DNA of 22,176 nt, taken from NCBI GenBank assembly GCA_016293805.1, contig JAEDDI010000030.1, positions 1 to 22,176 of the forward strand, given 5' to 3'. Under the pieces are notes generated by a model. The model was not told the origin of the DNA. It saw nothing but the letters and a program-made list of their open reading frames with translations, and made no database searches. How positions within the stretch are numbered: the first letter of the stretch is position 1; every line of letters starts with the position of its first letter. Shown piece by piece: positions 14,990 to 22,012 of the stretch. Origin of the DNA: Bacillota bacterium. Its GTDB lineage: Bacteria > Bacillota > Clostridia > Peptostreptococcales > Anaerovoracaceae. Both the position numbers and the translations under genes were made by a program.

Positions 14990-15709
14990 ATGGCTAAACA
15001 GCTTGATAGAATTCCAACTCCGCATATCACGGCAGGACCTGATGATTTCGCGGAAACAGTACTTATGCCGGGCGACCCGATGAGATCAAAGTTCATAGCT
15101 GAGAATTTCTTTGAAGAACCTGTTCTTGTGAACAATATACGCGGGGTACAGGGCTACACAGGAAGATACAAAGGAAAGAAGGTATCAGTAATGGCCTCCG
15201 GAATGGGGGCTCCGTCGATTATGCTTTATGCACATGAACTGTTCAATTTCTATGATGTGGAGAATATTATACGGGTTGGAACTGCAGGCTCTGTCAGCGA
15301 AAGAATCAGAGTCGGAGATGTCCTCATAGGGATGAGCGCGTGTACGGATTCTAATTTTACTGATCATCTGGGATTTCCTGTAAACTATGCTCCTGCGTGT
15401 TCATATGAACTGATGAAGAAAGCTGTCGGTAAGGGTGAAGAACTGGGCATCAGCTTCAGAGTAGGGGCTCTTTACACAAGCGATGTGTATTATGATGAGA
15501 CTGTAGATATGAACAGGCTGGGCAGTATGGGTATCATGGCCGTTGAGATGGAGGCGGCTGCTCTTTATGCGGTTGCTGCCAGATCCGGAAAGAATGCTCT
15601 GGCAATATGCTCAGTATCAAACAGTATTCTTACAGGCTATGAGATGCCTGCAGAAGACAGATCAAGGGTATTTACAGATATGATGAAACTGGCTCTTGAA
15701 ACAGCGTGA
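14990..15709 (+). CDS. deoD: Purine-nucleoside phosphorylase, hexameric DeoD type, with altered catalytic position
   Basis: DeoD splits purine (deoxy)nucleosides with phosphate for salvage. The 239 residues align along their length with the family: H12 (in TPHITAGPDDF), phosphate-binding MPGDPMRSK and NNIRG with R51, RVGTAGS, and ribose-binding VEMEAAALYAVAA (E186, M187, E188). The catalytic-base segment, normally SDH, reads S-N-S, so N211 stands where E. coli has D204. The partner arginine (E. coli R217) is kept as R224. The spacing from E188 to N211 equals that from E181 to D204 in E. coli, so the register is sure. Substrate preference may therefore differ. It lies nine bases after the cyclophilin gene as the last gene of the operon. 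Confidence 0.92.
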   Translation: MAKQLDRIPTPHITAGPDDFAETVLMPGDPMRSKFIAENFFEEPVLVNNIRGVQGYTGRYKGKKVSVMASGMGAPSIMLYAHELFNFYDVENIIRVGTAGSVSERIRVGDVLIGMSACTDSNFTDHLGFPVNYAPACSYELMKKAVGKGEELGISFRVGALYTSDVYYDETVDMNRLGSMGIMAVEMEAAALYAVAARSGKNALAICSVSNSILTGYEMPAEDRSRVFTDMMKLALETA

Positions 15710-15714
15710 CAGCA

Positions 15715-15750
15715 AAGGGTATGATCCTCATGGACCATACCCTTGATTTT
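15715..15750 (+). terminator. Terminator of the yacL-deoD operon
   Basis: AAGGGTATGATCC (15715-15727) pairs with GGACCATACCCTT (15732-15744) with one A-C mismatch around TCAT, followed by GATTTT. It overlaps the last base pairs of the ridA gene region from the other side and probably helps stop both transcripts. Confidence 0.8.
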
Positions 15751-16129
15751 ACATGTGGGCGATAACCTCGATTTCAACAAGTGCATCTTTAGGGAGTTTT
15801 CCGACCTGAACTGCCGATCTTGACGGAAGTTTCCTGCCATCAAAATGCGCTGCGTATACTTCGTTCATTGCGGCAAAGTCGTTGATATCCTTAAGAAATA
15901 CTGTTGTCTTGAGAACATTGTCAAGGCTGGTTCCCGCCTCTTTCAGTATCGCTTCGATGTTTCGGAATACCTGCTCAGTCTGCTCTCTGATTCCGCCTTC
16001 TGCCATCGTGCCTGTTTCGGGAATCAGCGGAATCTGTCCTGATGCGAACAGGATGTCTCCGTATATGTTAGCCTGTTCGTAAGGCCCGATTGCTGCAGGG
16101 GCCTTATCTGTTGCAATTTGTTTCCTCAT
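15749..16129 (-). CDS. ridA: RidA family enamine/imine deaminase (YjgF/YER057c)
   Basis: RidA hydrolyses reactive enamines such as 2-aminoacrylate that escape from PLP enzymes. The 126-residue protein has the usual length and motifs: IGPYEQA near the N-terminus, LFASGQIPL (27-35), and the active-site segment LPSRSAVQV with R104, followed by LPKDALVEIE with E119. These match the arginine and glutamate of active RidA members. AAAGGAGG precedes the ATG. It is a single gene facing deoD; the shared hairpin at 15715-15750 lies between them. No PLP enzyme is in the window, so the link to a particular metabolic source is not visible. Confidence 0.94.
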   Translation of the reverse strand: MRKQIATDKAPAAIGPYEQANIYGDILFASGQIPLIPETGTMAEGGIREQTEQVFRNIEAILKEAGTSLDNVLKTTVFLKDINDFAAMNEVYAAHFDGRKLPSRSAVQVGKLPKDALVEIEVIAHM

Positions 16130-16203
16130 ATTTATCTGCCTCCTTTAAATATATTTTAAACCCAAAAGGTAATTTTTAAAAGATGGCAAAATATATTACG
16201 GGG

Positions 16204-16212
16204 TGATATAAT
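16204..16212 (+). promoter_or_regulatory. Extended -10 element of the CmpB-family gene
   Basis: TGATATAAT (16204-16212) is a full extended -10 box. The hexamer 17 bases upstream (TGGCAA) is a poor -35, so recognition would depend on the extension. A GGGGGG-type ribosome site follows at about 16233. Confidence 0.55.
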
Positions 16213-16246
16213 TGGATAATATAATGAAACTTGGGGGGATTGAAGT

Positions 16247-17095
16247 ATGTATAATGGTATAATGATGCTGCTTCTTATGTTTGCAGCCTATGCGGTTATG
16301 GGATGGATGGCTGAGGTTGTCTTTTTTACGCTGAAGACAGGAAAATTTGTCAACAGGGGTTTTCTTAACGGACCGCTGTGCCCGCTTTACGGTTTCGGTG
16401 TGACAGGAGTTGTTATCATATTTTCGCCTATAAAGGACAATGTGGTGCTGCTGTTCATAGGGTCGATGATTTTCTGTACTGTTATTGAGTATATTACAGG
16501 GGTTATCCTGGAGAAACTGTTCCATGATACATGGTGGGATTATTCCGATCAGCCTTTTAACATCAGGGGATATGTATGTCTGAGGTTTTCCCTGATGTGG
16601 GGATTCGCATGTACTGCTGTAATACGCATTATTCACCCTGTATTGTATAATATGATAGAGATTATGCCATGGTGGCTTGAAATTGCTGCAGTCTCACTGT
16701 TTTATATCTATCTTGCAGCAGACCTTACTGTTACTGTAAGAGGAATCAGCAGAGTCAACAGGAGGCTTCGTGAGATGGCAGAGCATGCAAGAGATATTTC
16801 AGACCAGGCCGGATACTATATTTCAGAGGCGACAAAAGCTGTCGATGAAAAAGCAGATGAAATAAAAGAAGAACTGGATGACAGGCGTGAGGAGAGAAAA
16901 GAGAAAAACGCAGTAAGAACCGATGCCTTTATCGCGTTTATGTCCGATCCAAGCCTTGCAAAGCACAGAAGACTTATGAGAGCGTTCCCTGCGCTGCGTG
17001 AGAACTTCAAGGAGAGAATTGTCCGTGAAGCAGGTGAAGATTTCAGAAATCAGATTGAAGAGTTCTTCGAAAACAGATTCAAGAAAGTTGATTAG
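16247..17095 (+). CDS. CmpB-family membrane protein (annotated in relatives as putative ABC transporter permease)
   Basis: The 282-residue protein has about five membrane spans in its first 165 residues. It carries the family's conserved NRGFLNGPLCPLYGFG (about 36-51) and the WWDYSDQPFNIRGYVCLR segment (about 97-114) that mark the CmpB/putative ABC-permease family of Firmicutes. The last 115 residues are charged and probably coiled-coil, with a long run of E, K and R around EEL-DDRREERKEKN, facing the cytoplasm. No ATPase or binding protein is adjacent, so a transport role is unproven. It has its own extended -10 promoter and no obvious terminator; the cysS promoter overlaps its stop codon. 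Confidence 0.8.
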   Translation: MYNGIMMLLLMFAAYAVMGWMAEVVFFTLKTGKFVNRGFLNGPLCPLYGFGVTGVVIIFSPIKDNVVLLFIGSMIFCTVIEYITGVILEKLFHDTWWDYSDQPFNIRGYVCLRFSLMWGFACTAVIRIIHPVLYNMIEIMPWWLEIAAVSLFYIYLAADLTVTVRGISRVNRRLREMAEHARDISDQAGYYISEATKAVDEKADEIKEELDDRREERKEKNAVRTDAFIAFMSDPSLAKHRRLMRAFPALRENFKERIVREAGEDFRNQIEEFFENRFKKVD

Positions 17096-17117
17096 TACAT
17101 GCCTGTTATAGTATACT
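17088..17117 (+). promoter_or_regulatory. Promoter of the cysS-sigH operon
   Basis: TTGATT (17088-17093), an 18-base spacer and TATACT (17112-17117). The -35 box lies in the last codons of the upstream gene. The leader to cysS is only about 36 bases, so there is no room for a T-box. Confidence 0.75.
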
Positions 17118-17159
17118 GAATAAGTTAAAATAAATTATTAATCACACGAGGAGATAGAA

Positions 17160-18584
17160 ATGGAAACTTTAAGACTGTACAATTCACTGACAAGAAAAAA
17201 AGATGTATTTACCACAAAGGAAGAAGGTAAATGCGGCATGTACACCTGCGGTCCAACAGTATATCACTTTGCACATATAGGCAACCTCAGAAGTTATATT
17301 ATGGAAGATGTTCTTGAGAAGTATCTCAGATACTACGGATATGATGTAAGGAGAGTAATGAACATCACAGATGTAGGCCACCTTTCATCTGATGCGGATG
17401 AGGGAGAGGACAAGATGGTCAAGGGCGCAAAGAGAGAGAATAAGACAGTTATGGATATCGCAAGATTCTACACCGATGCCTTTTTCGAAGACTGTGCCAA
17501 GCTGAATATCAAAAGACCGGATGTTGTTGAACCTGCAACCAACCTGATACCTGAATACATAGAGATGGTCCAGACTCTTCTGGACAAGGGACATGCATAT
17601 ATTGCTGACGGCAATGTATATTTTGATACATCTACAATAGATAAGTATTACGTGTTTAACGATCACGATGAAGAGGATCTGGCAGTCGGAGTGCGTGACG
17701 GCGTTGAGGAAGATACCAACAAGAAAAACAAGGCTGACTTTGTACTGTGGTTTACTAAATCCAAATTTGAGGATCAGGCCCTCAAGTGGGACTCTCCGTG
17801 GGGAACAGGATATCCAGGATGGCACATAGAATGTTCTGCAATATCAATCAAACATCTTGGAGAATACTGTGATCTTCACTGCGGCGGAATAGATAACGCA
17901 TTTCCTCATCATACAAATGAGATAGCGCAGTCGGAGGCATACCTTGGTCATGAATGGTGCAGGCAGTGGTTCCATGTGCTTCATCTGAACGATGAAACAG
18001 GAAAGATGAGCAAATCAAAAGGTGAATTCCTTACAGTTTCTCTGCTTGAGTCAAAGGGATACAATCCGATTGTGTACAGATTCTTCTGCCTTCAGTCCCA
18101 TTACAGAAAGACACTTGTATTCTCATTTGATGCACTTGATAACGCTGTACAGGCATATGACAAACTCATTGCCAGAATTGCCACACTTGACCCTGAAGAC
18201 GGAGCAGTAGATGAAGCTGCAATGGATGAGCTGAGAGTGAAGTTCAACAGATCGATGTGCAACGACCTCAACACAGCAATGGCGATAACCGCTTTATACG
18301 ATGTGCTCAAGGCAAAGATAAACGGGGCGACAAAACTTGCTCTCATCGAAGAGTTTGATACTGTACTTTCACTTGACCTTATAAAGGCGGCCGGGGAACT
18401 TAGAAAGAAAGAAGCTGAAAAATATGCCGACGAGAATCCTGAGGTTCTGGCACTGGTAGAGGAGAGAACAGCAGCAAAGAAGGCAAAAGACTATGCAAGA
18501 GCAGATGAGATAAGAGATATTCTTAAGGAGAAAGGAATAACTCTCAAGGATACACCTGCGGGAGTTGAAATAATTCACGAATAG
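17160..18584 (+). CDS. cysS: Cysteinyl-tRNA synthetase
   Basis: CysS charges tRNA-Cys. The 474-residue class I synthetase has the zinc and cysteine-binding set C30 (in CGPTVY), C225 (in WHIECSAIS), H250 and E254 (in PHHTNEIAQ), with the same spacings as in E. coli. The HIGH box reads HIGN (39-42) and the KMSKS loop is K282-S286. Length is normal. GAGGAG lies seven bases before the ATG. It is the first gene of a dense operon in which cysS and mrnC touch, as in Bacillus. The usual upstream gltX and cysE are absent. Confidence 0.97.
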   Translation: METLRLYNSLTRKKDVFTTKEEGKCGMYTCGPTVYHFAHIGNLRSYIMEDVLEKYLRYYGYDVRRVMNITDVGHLSSDADEGEDKMVKGAKRENKTVMDIARFYTDAFFEDCAKLNIKRPDVVEPATNLIPEYIEMVQTLLDKGHAYIADGNVYFDTSTIDKYYVFNDHDEEDLAVGVRDGVEEDTNKKNKADFVLWFTKSKFEDQALKWDSPWGTGYPGWHIECSAISIKHLGEYCDLHCGGIDNAFPHHTNEIAQSEAYLGHEWCRQWFHVLHLNDETGKMSKSKGEFLTVSLLESKGYNPIVYRFFCLQSHYRKTLVFSFDALDNAVQAYDKLIARIATLDPEDGAVDEAAMDELRVKFNRSMCNDLNTAMAITALYDVLKAKINGATKLALIEEFDTVLSLDLIKAAGELRKKEAEKYADENPEVLALVEERTAAKKAKDYARADEIRDILKEKGITLKDTPAGVEIIHE

Positions 18585-18968
18585 ATGGATACAGTAAATA
18601 TAAATACGACGGCGCTTGCGTATATAGGGGATGCTGTCTATGAAGTGTATATACGCGAATATGTTCTTGCGGGAGGAAACGCAAATTCCGATGCACTGCA
18701 CAGGAAAGCAGTGAAGTTTGTGAGTGCGGCCGGACAGGCGAAGGCTGCAAAGGGAATGTTTGATTCACTCGATGAAGAAGAGAAGGCACTAGTCAGAAGA
18801 GCGAGAAACCACAAGAGCGCATCAAGACCCAAAAACACAGAACCAATGATCTACAAATGGGCGACAGCGCTCGAAGCTCTTATTGGAAGCGTTCATCTTC
18901 AGGGGAACATAAGCAGGGAAAGAGAAATAATTTCTGAGGCAATCCGTATTATTCAGGGGGAAAGATAA
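18585..18968 (+). CDS. mrnC: Mini-ribonuclease 3
   Basis: Mini-III is a short RNase III without the double-stranded RNA-binding domain; in Bacillus it trims 23S rRNA ends. The 127-residue protein keeps the RNase III catalytic positions D16 and E20 (in YIGDAVYE) and E97 (in ALEALIG), and the family's RPKNTE segment. Its ATG follows the cysS stop codon directly, with no gap, so translation is probably coupled. The position after cysS matches other Firmicutes. Neighbour rlmB also acts on 23S rRNA. Confidence 0.94.
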   Translation: MDTVNINTTALAYIGDAVYEVYIREYVLAGGNANSDALHRKAVKFVSAAGQAKAAKGMFDSLDEEEKALVRRARNHKSASRPKNTEPMIYKWATALEALIGSVHLQGNISREREIISEAIRIIQGER

Positions 18969-19192
18969 TGACTGAAAAGAAGAAAAAGAAGCTCAGGAGC
19001 AGCAGGTTTGAAGACAGCATCAAGGATTACGCAAGAACAAACAGCGCGTATACAGATGACAACAGGAAAAGGGCTGAAGAGGCAGGTCTGGAGGGCGGCT
19101 GGAAAGCACCTCTTAACAGCAGCGAGAAGGTGATGATTGCGGCAGGTATTATTGCACTCATCGGATGTGTTATAAAATATGTTATTCTATAG
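18968..19192 (+). CDS. Small tail-anchored-like membrane protein of unknown function
   Basis: This 74-residue protein starts with a lysine-rich, hydrophilic stretch (about 1-50) and ends with one hydrophobic span (about 54-73, MIAAGIIALIGCVIKYVIL), so it is probably anchored by its C-terminus with the basic part inside the cell. The ATG overlaps the mrnC stop by one base (TAATG). The thyA ribosome site AGGAGG begins inside its stop codon. This tight coupling and its normal codon use argue that it is a real gene. I do not recognise a family. Its place between mrnC and thyA differs from Bacillus, which has no gene here. Confidence 0.75.
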   Translation: MTEKKKKKLRSSRFEDSIKDYARTNSAYTDDNRKRAEEAGLEGGWKAPLNSSEKVMIAAGIIALIGCVIKYVIL

Positions 19193-19201
19193 GAGGTAGG
19201 C

Positions 19202-20032
19202 ATGAGTAAGGCTGATGTGCTTTTTGTGAATATGTGCCAGGACATTCTGGACAACGGGTTTTCTTCCGAGGGTCAGAAGGTGAGACCAAGATGGGAGGAC
19301 GGAACGCCGGCTCATACAATCAAGCAGTTTGGTGTCGTTAACAGATATAATCTGCAGGAAGAATTTCCCGCACTGACACTTCGTCCGACTGCAATCAGGA
19401 CAGCTGTGGGAGAGATGCTCTGGATATGGCAGAAGAAATCAAACAATATTAAAGATCTGAACGCGCATATCTGGGATTCATGGGCTGATGAGACCGGGTC
19501 GATAGGCAAGGCATATGGATATCAGCTTGCCAGGAAGTACCGGTTCCCGCAGGGCGAGATGGACCAGGTGGACAATGTTATATGGCAGCTTAAGAATACG
19601 CCGTATTCGAGAAGAATTATGACTAACATATATAATTTTGCCGATCTTTCGGAAATGAACCTTGAGCCGTGCGCATATTCAATGACGTTCAACGTTACAG
19701 GCGATACGCTCAACGGGATACTTAATCAGAGATCGCAGGACATACTGGCTGCAAACAACTGGAACGTTGTACAGTACTCAGTTCTGCTCATGATGATGGC
19801 TCAGGTTTCAGGGCTTAAAGCGGGTGAGCTTGTTCATGTTATAGCAGATGCGCATATCTACGACAGGCACATACCTATAGTCAGAGAGCTCATAGCAAGA
19901 CCGCAGTATCCTGCACCGAAATTTGAGCTTAACCCTGACATAAAGGATTTTTATGATTTCACACTTGATGATATTGCGGTTTCGGATTATCAGAAAAATG
20001 AACAGATAAGAAACATTCCGGTGGCCATATGA
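19202..20032 (+). CDS. thyA: Thymidylate synthase (Bacillus ThyA / phage phi3T-like lineage)
   Basis: ThyA methylates dUMP to dTMP, turning methylene-tetrahydrofolate into dihydrofolate. The 276-residue protein has the nucleophile C157 (in LEPCAYS), QRSQD (176-180), N188, and D216/H218/Y220 in ADAHIYDRH. The N-terminal RPRWEDGTPAHT replaces the RTGTGT loop of E. coli ThyA and is shared with Bacillus ThyA and phage phi3T, so this belongs to that lineage. The usual PFN before the dUMP-binding asparagine reads NWN, and the usual GD before H218 reads AD. AGGAGG is five bases upstream. FolA, which recycles its product, follows in the same operon. Confidence 0.95.
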   Translation: MSKADVLFVNMCQDILDNGFSSEGQKVRPRWEDGTPAHTIKQFGVVNRYNLQEEFPALTLRPTAIRTAVGEMLWIWQKKSNNIKDLNAHIWDSWADETGSIGKAYGYQLARKYRFPQGEMDQVDNVIWQLKNTPYSRRIMTNIYNFADLSEMNLEPCAYSMTFNVTGDTLNGILNQRSQDILAANNWNVVQYSVLLMMMAQVSGLKAGELVHVIADAHIYDRHIPIVRELIARPQYPAPKFELNPDIKDFYDFTLDDIAVSDYQKNEQIRNIPVAI

Positions 20033-20106
20033 CCAGAATCATAGTGGCGCTGATGGTTCTTGTGCTGTATGTTATAGTCAGATCAAGAAAAGACGGAATC
20101 AGATAA
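20029..20106 (+). CDS. 25-residue single-span membrane microORF between thyA and folA
   Basis: A short frame starts with ATG at 20029, overlapping the thyA stop by four bases (ATGA), and ends with TAA at 20104-20106. Its 25 residues are a hydrophobic segment (IIVALMVLVLYVIV, residues 4-17) followed by the basic tail RSRKDGIR, the form of a tiny membrane protein with a positive cytoplasmic end. The ATGA overlap is the classic arrangement for coupled translation, and the folA ribosome site begins just after its stop. No known family is recognised. It may be a real microprotein or a chance frame filling a 74-base gap. Confidence 0.5.
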   Translation: MTRIIVALMVLVLYVIVRSRKDGIR

Positions 20107-20119
20107 CAGGAGTATATAT

Positions 20120-20590
20120 ATGAAAGCAATTGCTGCACTTGACAGGAACTGGGCTATTGGAAGAGACGGGAAGCTTTTGTGTCATATTCCGGGAGATCTT
20201 AAGTATTTCAAGGAACAGACACTTGGGAAAACCCTTGTAATGGGAAGAAAAACGCTGGAATCCCTTCCCGGAGGCAGCCCTTTGCCGGGAAGAGAAAATG
20301 TTATTATTTCCCGAACGCTTCCGGAGTCGGATGAATATATTGTAAAGAGAAGTGTTGAGGAAGTACTTGAATACTGCAGAGGCCGGGATGTGTTTATTGC
20401 GGGAGGAGAGACAGTATACAGGCAGTTTCTTGATTACTGTGATGAATTCCTTATAACACATATAGATGAAGAATTTGATGCGGATGCATATTTTCCGAAT
20501 CTTGCCGAACTTGGAATGAAAAAAGTATGGGAAAGCGAAGAATATGAAGAAAAAGGACACAAATACAGATTTGCGAAATATACAAGATGA
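20120..20590 (+). CDS. folA: Dihydrofolate reductase
   Basis: FolA reduces dihydrofolate to tetrahydrofolate with NADPH, closing the cycle opened by ThyA. The 156-residue protein has the Met20-loop region NWAIGRDGKLL, the catalytic acid D26 (in IPGDLKYF), the NADPH-binding VMGRKTLESLP (40-50), and FIAGGETVYRQFL (about 93-105). The tryptophan that usually precedes the acid (E. coli W22) is C21 here. CAGGAG lies just before the ATG. The next gene, rlmB, overlaps its end by about 47 bases. Trimethoprim sensitivity cannot be judged from sequence. Confidence 0.95.
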   Translation: MKAIAALDRNWAIGRDGKLLCHIPGDLKYFKEQTLGKTLVMGRKTLESLPGGSPLPGRENVIISRTLPESDEYIVKRSVEEVLEYCRGRDVFIAGGETVYRQFLDYCDEFLITHIDEEFDADAYFPNLAELGMKKVWESEEYEEKGHKYRFAKYTR

Positions 20591-21332
20591 TGAGAGAAGG
20601 AATATAATAGCGGGCAGGAATCCGGTCATAGAGGCTCTCAGAAACAAAAGAGAAATGGAAAGGATAATTATTGCTGACGGAAGTGAAGGATCGATATCAA
20701 AGATAGCTGCGATGGCAAAAGAGCAGGGAATACAGCTTCAGTACAGAGAGAAATCTGTTCTTGACAGGATATCCGGTGTCAGTTCTCATCAGGGGGTTGT
20801 TGCGGTTGCATCTGCATATGAATACAGTGAGCTTTCGGACATATTCGATCTTGCATCTGAACGCGGGGAACCGCCGTTTGTAATGATTCTTGATGATATT
20901 GAAGACCCTCACAATCTCGGCGCAATAATGAGAACATGTGAGTGCGCGGGAGCGCATGGGGTAATCATTCCCAAGAGAAGAGCGGCAGGTCTGACCGAGA
21001 CCGTTGTCAAGGCGTCGGCAGGAGCTGTTGAATATGTTCCATGCGTGAGAGTTTCAAATATCGCACAGACTATTGACAGACTCAAGGATATGGGTCTTTG
21101 GATTGCAGCGTGTGACATGGGCGGAGAAATGTATTACAGACAGGATCTGACAGGAGCGCTTGGCATTGTTATAGGAAGTGAAGGAAAAGGCATTTCAAGG
21201 CTGGTAAAACAGAAATGCGATTTTACAGTATCCATGCCTGTGCAGGGAAAGATTAATTCCCTCAATGCATCGAATGCGGCAGCAGTAATAATGTATGAAG
21301 TCAGGAAACAAAGAGATGCACAGCAGATTTAA
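20544..21332 (+). CDS. rlmB: 23S rRNA 2'-O-methyltransferase, TrmH/RlmB (SpoU) family
   Basis: The 262-residue protein has an N-terminal substrate-binding domain starting NIIAGRNPVIEAL and a SPOUT methyltransferase domain with the three family motifs: DDIEDPHNLGAIMRTCE (about 116-132), IVIGSEGKGISRL (about 210-222) and the knot-closing MPVQGKINSLNASNAAAV (about 232-249). It probably methylates a guanosine in 23S rRNA. The ATG at 20544 overlaps folA by 47 bases and has no strong ribosome site; a TTG at 20571 is an alternative. Family N-termini usually begin close to the IIAGRNPV segment, so the true start could be later. Same neighbourhood (mrnC, sigH) as in Bacillus, without yacP. Confidence 0.9.
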   Translation: MKKKDTNTDLRNIQDDERRNIIAGRNPVIEALRNKREMERIIIADGSEGSISKIAAMAKEQGIQLQYREKSVLDRISGVSSHQGVVAVASAYEYSELSDIFDLASERGEPPFVMILDDIEDPHNLGAIMRTCECAGAHGVIIPKRRAAGLTETVVKASAGAVEYVPCVRVSNIAQTIDRLKDMGLWIAACDMGGEMYYRQDLTGALGIVIGSEGKGISRLVKQKCDFTVSMPVQGKINSLNASNAAAVIMYEVRKQRDAQQI

Positions 21333-21900
21333 TTCGTATACAGACGAGACACTTGCATCTATGGCGCAGAAAGGCGACAGTCAGGCAGAGGAATGCCTGA
21401 TAAGAAGATATATGGATGAAATCCGTGAGAAATGTCACATTTATTTCATAGCGGGAGCGGACAGCGAGGATGTCATTCAGGAAGGGATGATAGGACTGTT
21501 CAAGGCCATTCAGTCGTTTGAATGCGGCAAGGAGGCAGCATTCAGAACATATGCAAACATATGCATAAACAGGCAGATAATATCGGCTATACGCAAGGCG
21601 TCCAGGCAGAAGCACGAACCTCTGAACAATTCCATATCCCTTGATATAAGAGATGATGGGGACAGGATGCTCGGATATGCGGATACGCCGGAGGATATTC
21701 TTATGGAGAAGAACCTTTCCGACATTATATGGGATGCCGGATCAAGCGTGCTCAGTTCATTTGAGAAGAAGGTGCTGCGTGAATATCTGGCAGGACAAAG
21801 CTATTCGGATATAGCGGAAAAGCTTGGAAGAAATACGAAGTCAATAGACAATGCAATGCAGAGAATAAGAAAGAAAGTTACTGCACAGATTGCCAACTGA
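21316..21900 (+). CDS. sigH: RNA polymerase sigma-H factor (Spo0H type)
   Basis: SigH directs transition-state, competence and early sporulation genes in Bacillus and Clostridia. The 194-residue protein has sigma region 2 with AGADSEDVIQEGMIGLFKAI (core-binding and -10 melting) and TYANICINRQIISAIRKASRQKH, both very close to Bacillus SigH, and a region 4 helix-turn-helix ending SYSDIAEKLGRNTKSIDNAMQR. The ATG at 21316 is favoured over one at 21295, because AGGA (21303-21306) stands at a good distance and the longer start has no ribosome site. It overlaps rlmB by 17 bases and closes the cysS operon. Whether the host sporulates cannot be told from this alone. Confidence 0.94.
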   Translation: MHSRFNSYTDETLASMAQKGDSQAEECLIRRYMDEIREKCHIYFIAGADSEDVIQEGMIGLFKAIQSFECGKEAAFRTYANICINRQIISAIRKASRQKHEPLNNSISLDIRDDGDRMLGYADTPEDILMEKNLSDIIWDAGSSVLSSFEKKVLREYLAGQSYSDIAEKLGRNTKSIDNAMQRIRKKVTAQIAN

Positions 21901-21937
21901 AACAATCTCCAGGCGGGGATTGTTCTTTGCATTTTGG
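21901..21937 (+). terminator. Terminator of the cysS-sigH operon
   Basis: AACAATCTCC (21901-21910) pairs over ten positions (one T-G) with GGGGATTGTT (21915-21924) around AGGC, followed by CTTTGCATTTT. It begins immediately after the sigH stop codon. Confidence 0.88.
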
Positions 21938-21951
21938 TTGGATACTGGGTA

Positions 21952-21980
21952 TTGTTTTAGATGTGAATATATGTTATGAT
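21952..21980 (+). promoter_or_regulatory. Promoter upstream of tRNA-Thr and tuf
   Basis: TTGTTT (21952-21957), a 17-base spacer and TATGAT (21975-21980) with TGT as an extended -10. Predicted start near 21987, about 26 bases before the tRNA. No terminator lies between the tRNA and tuf, so tuf may be transcribed through the tRNA. Confidence 0.7.
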
Positions 21981-22012
21981 GCAGATAATGAGCATAATTC
22001 GGAAGATGATAC

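Noticed and set aside
17096..17159. A T-box or other riboswitch before cysS
   Set aside because: The leader after the predicted start is only about 36 bases, too short, and has no T-box sequence. The same holds for proS, which is 19 bases from ispDF.
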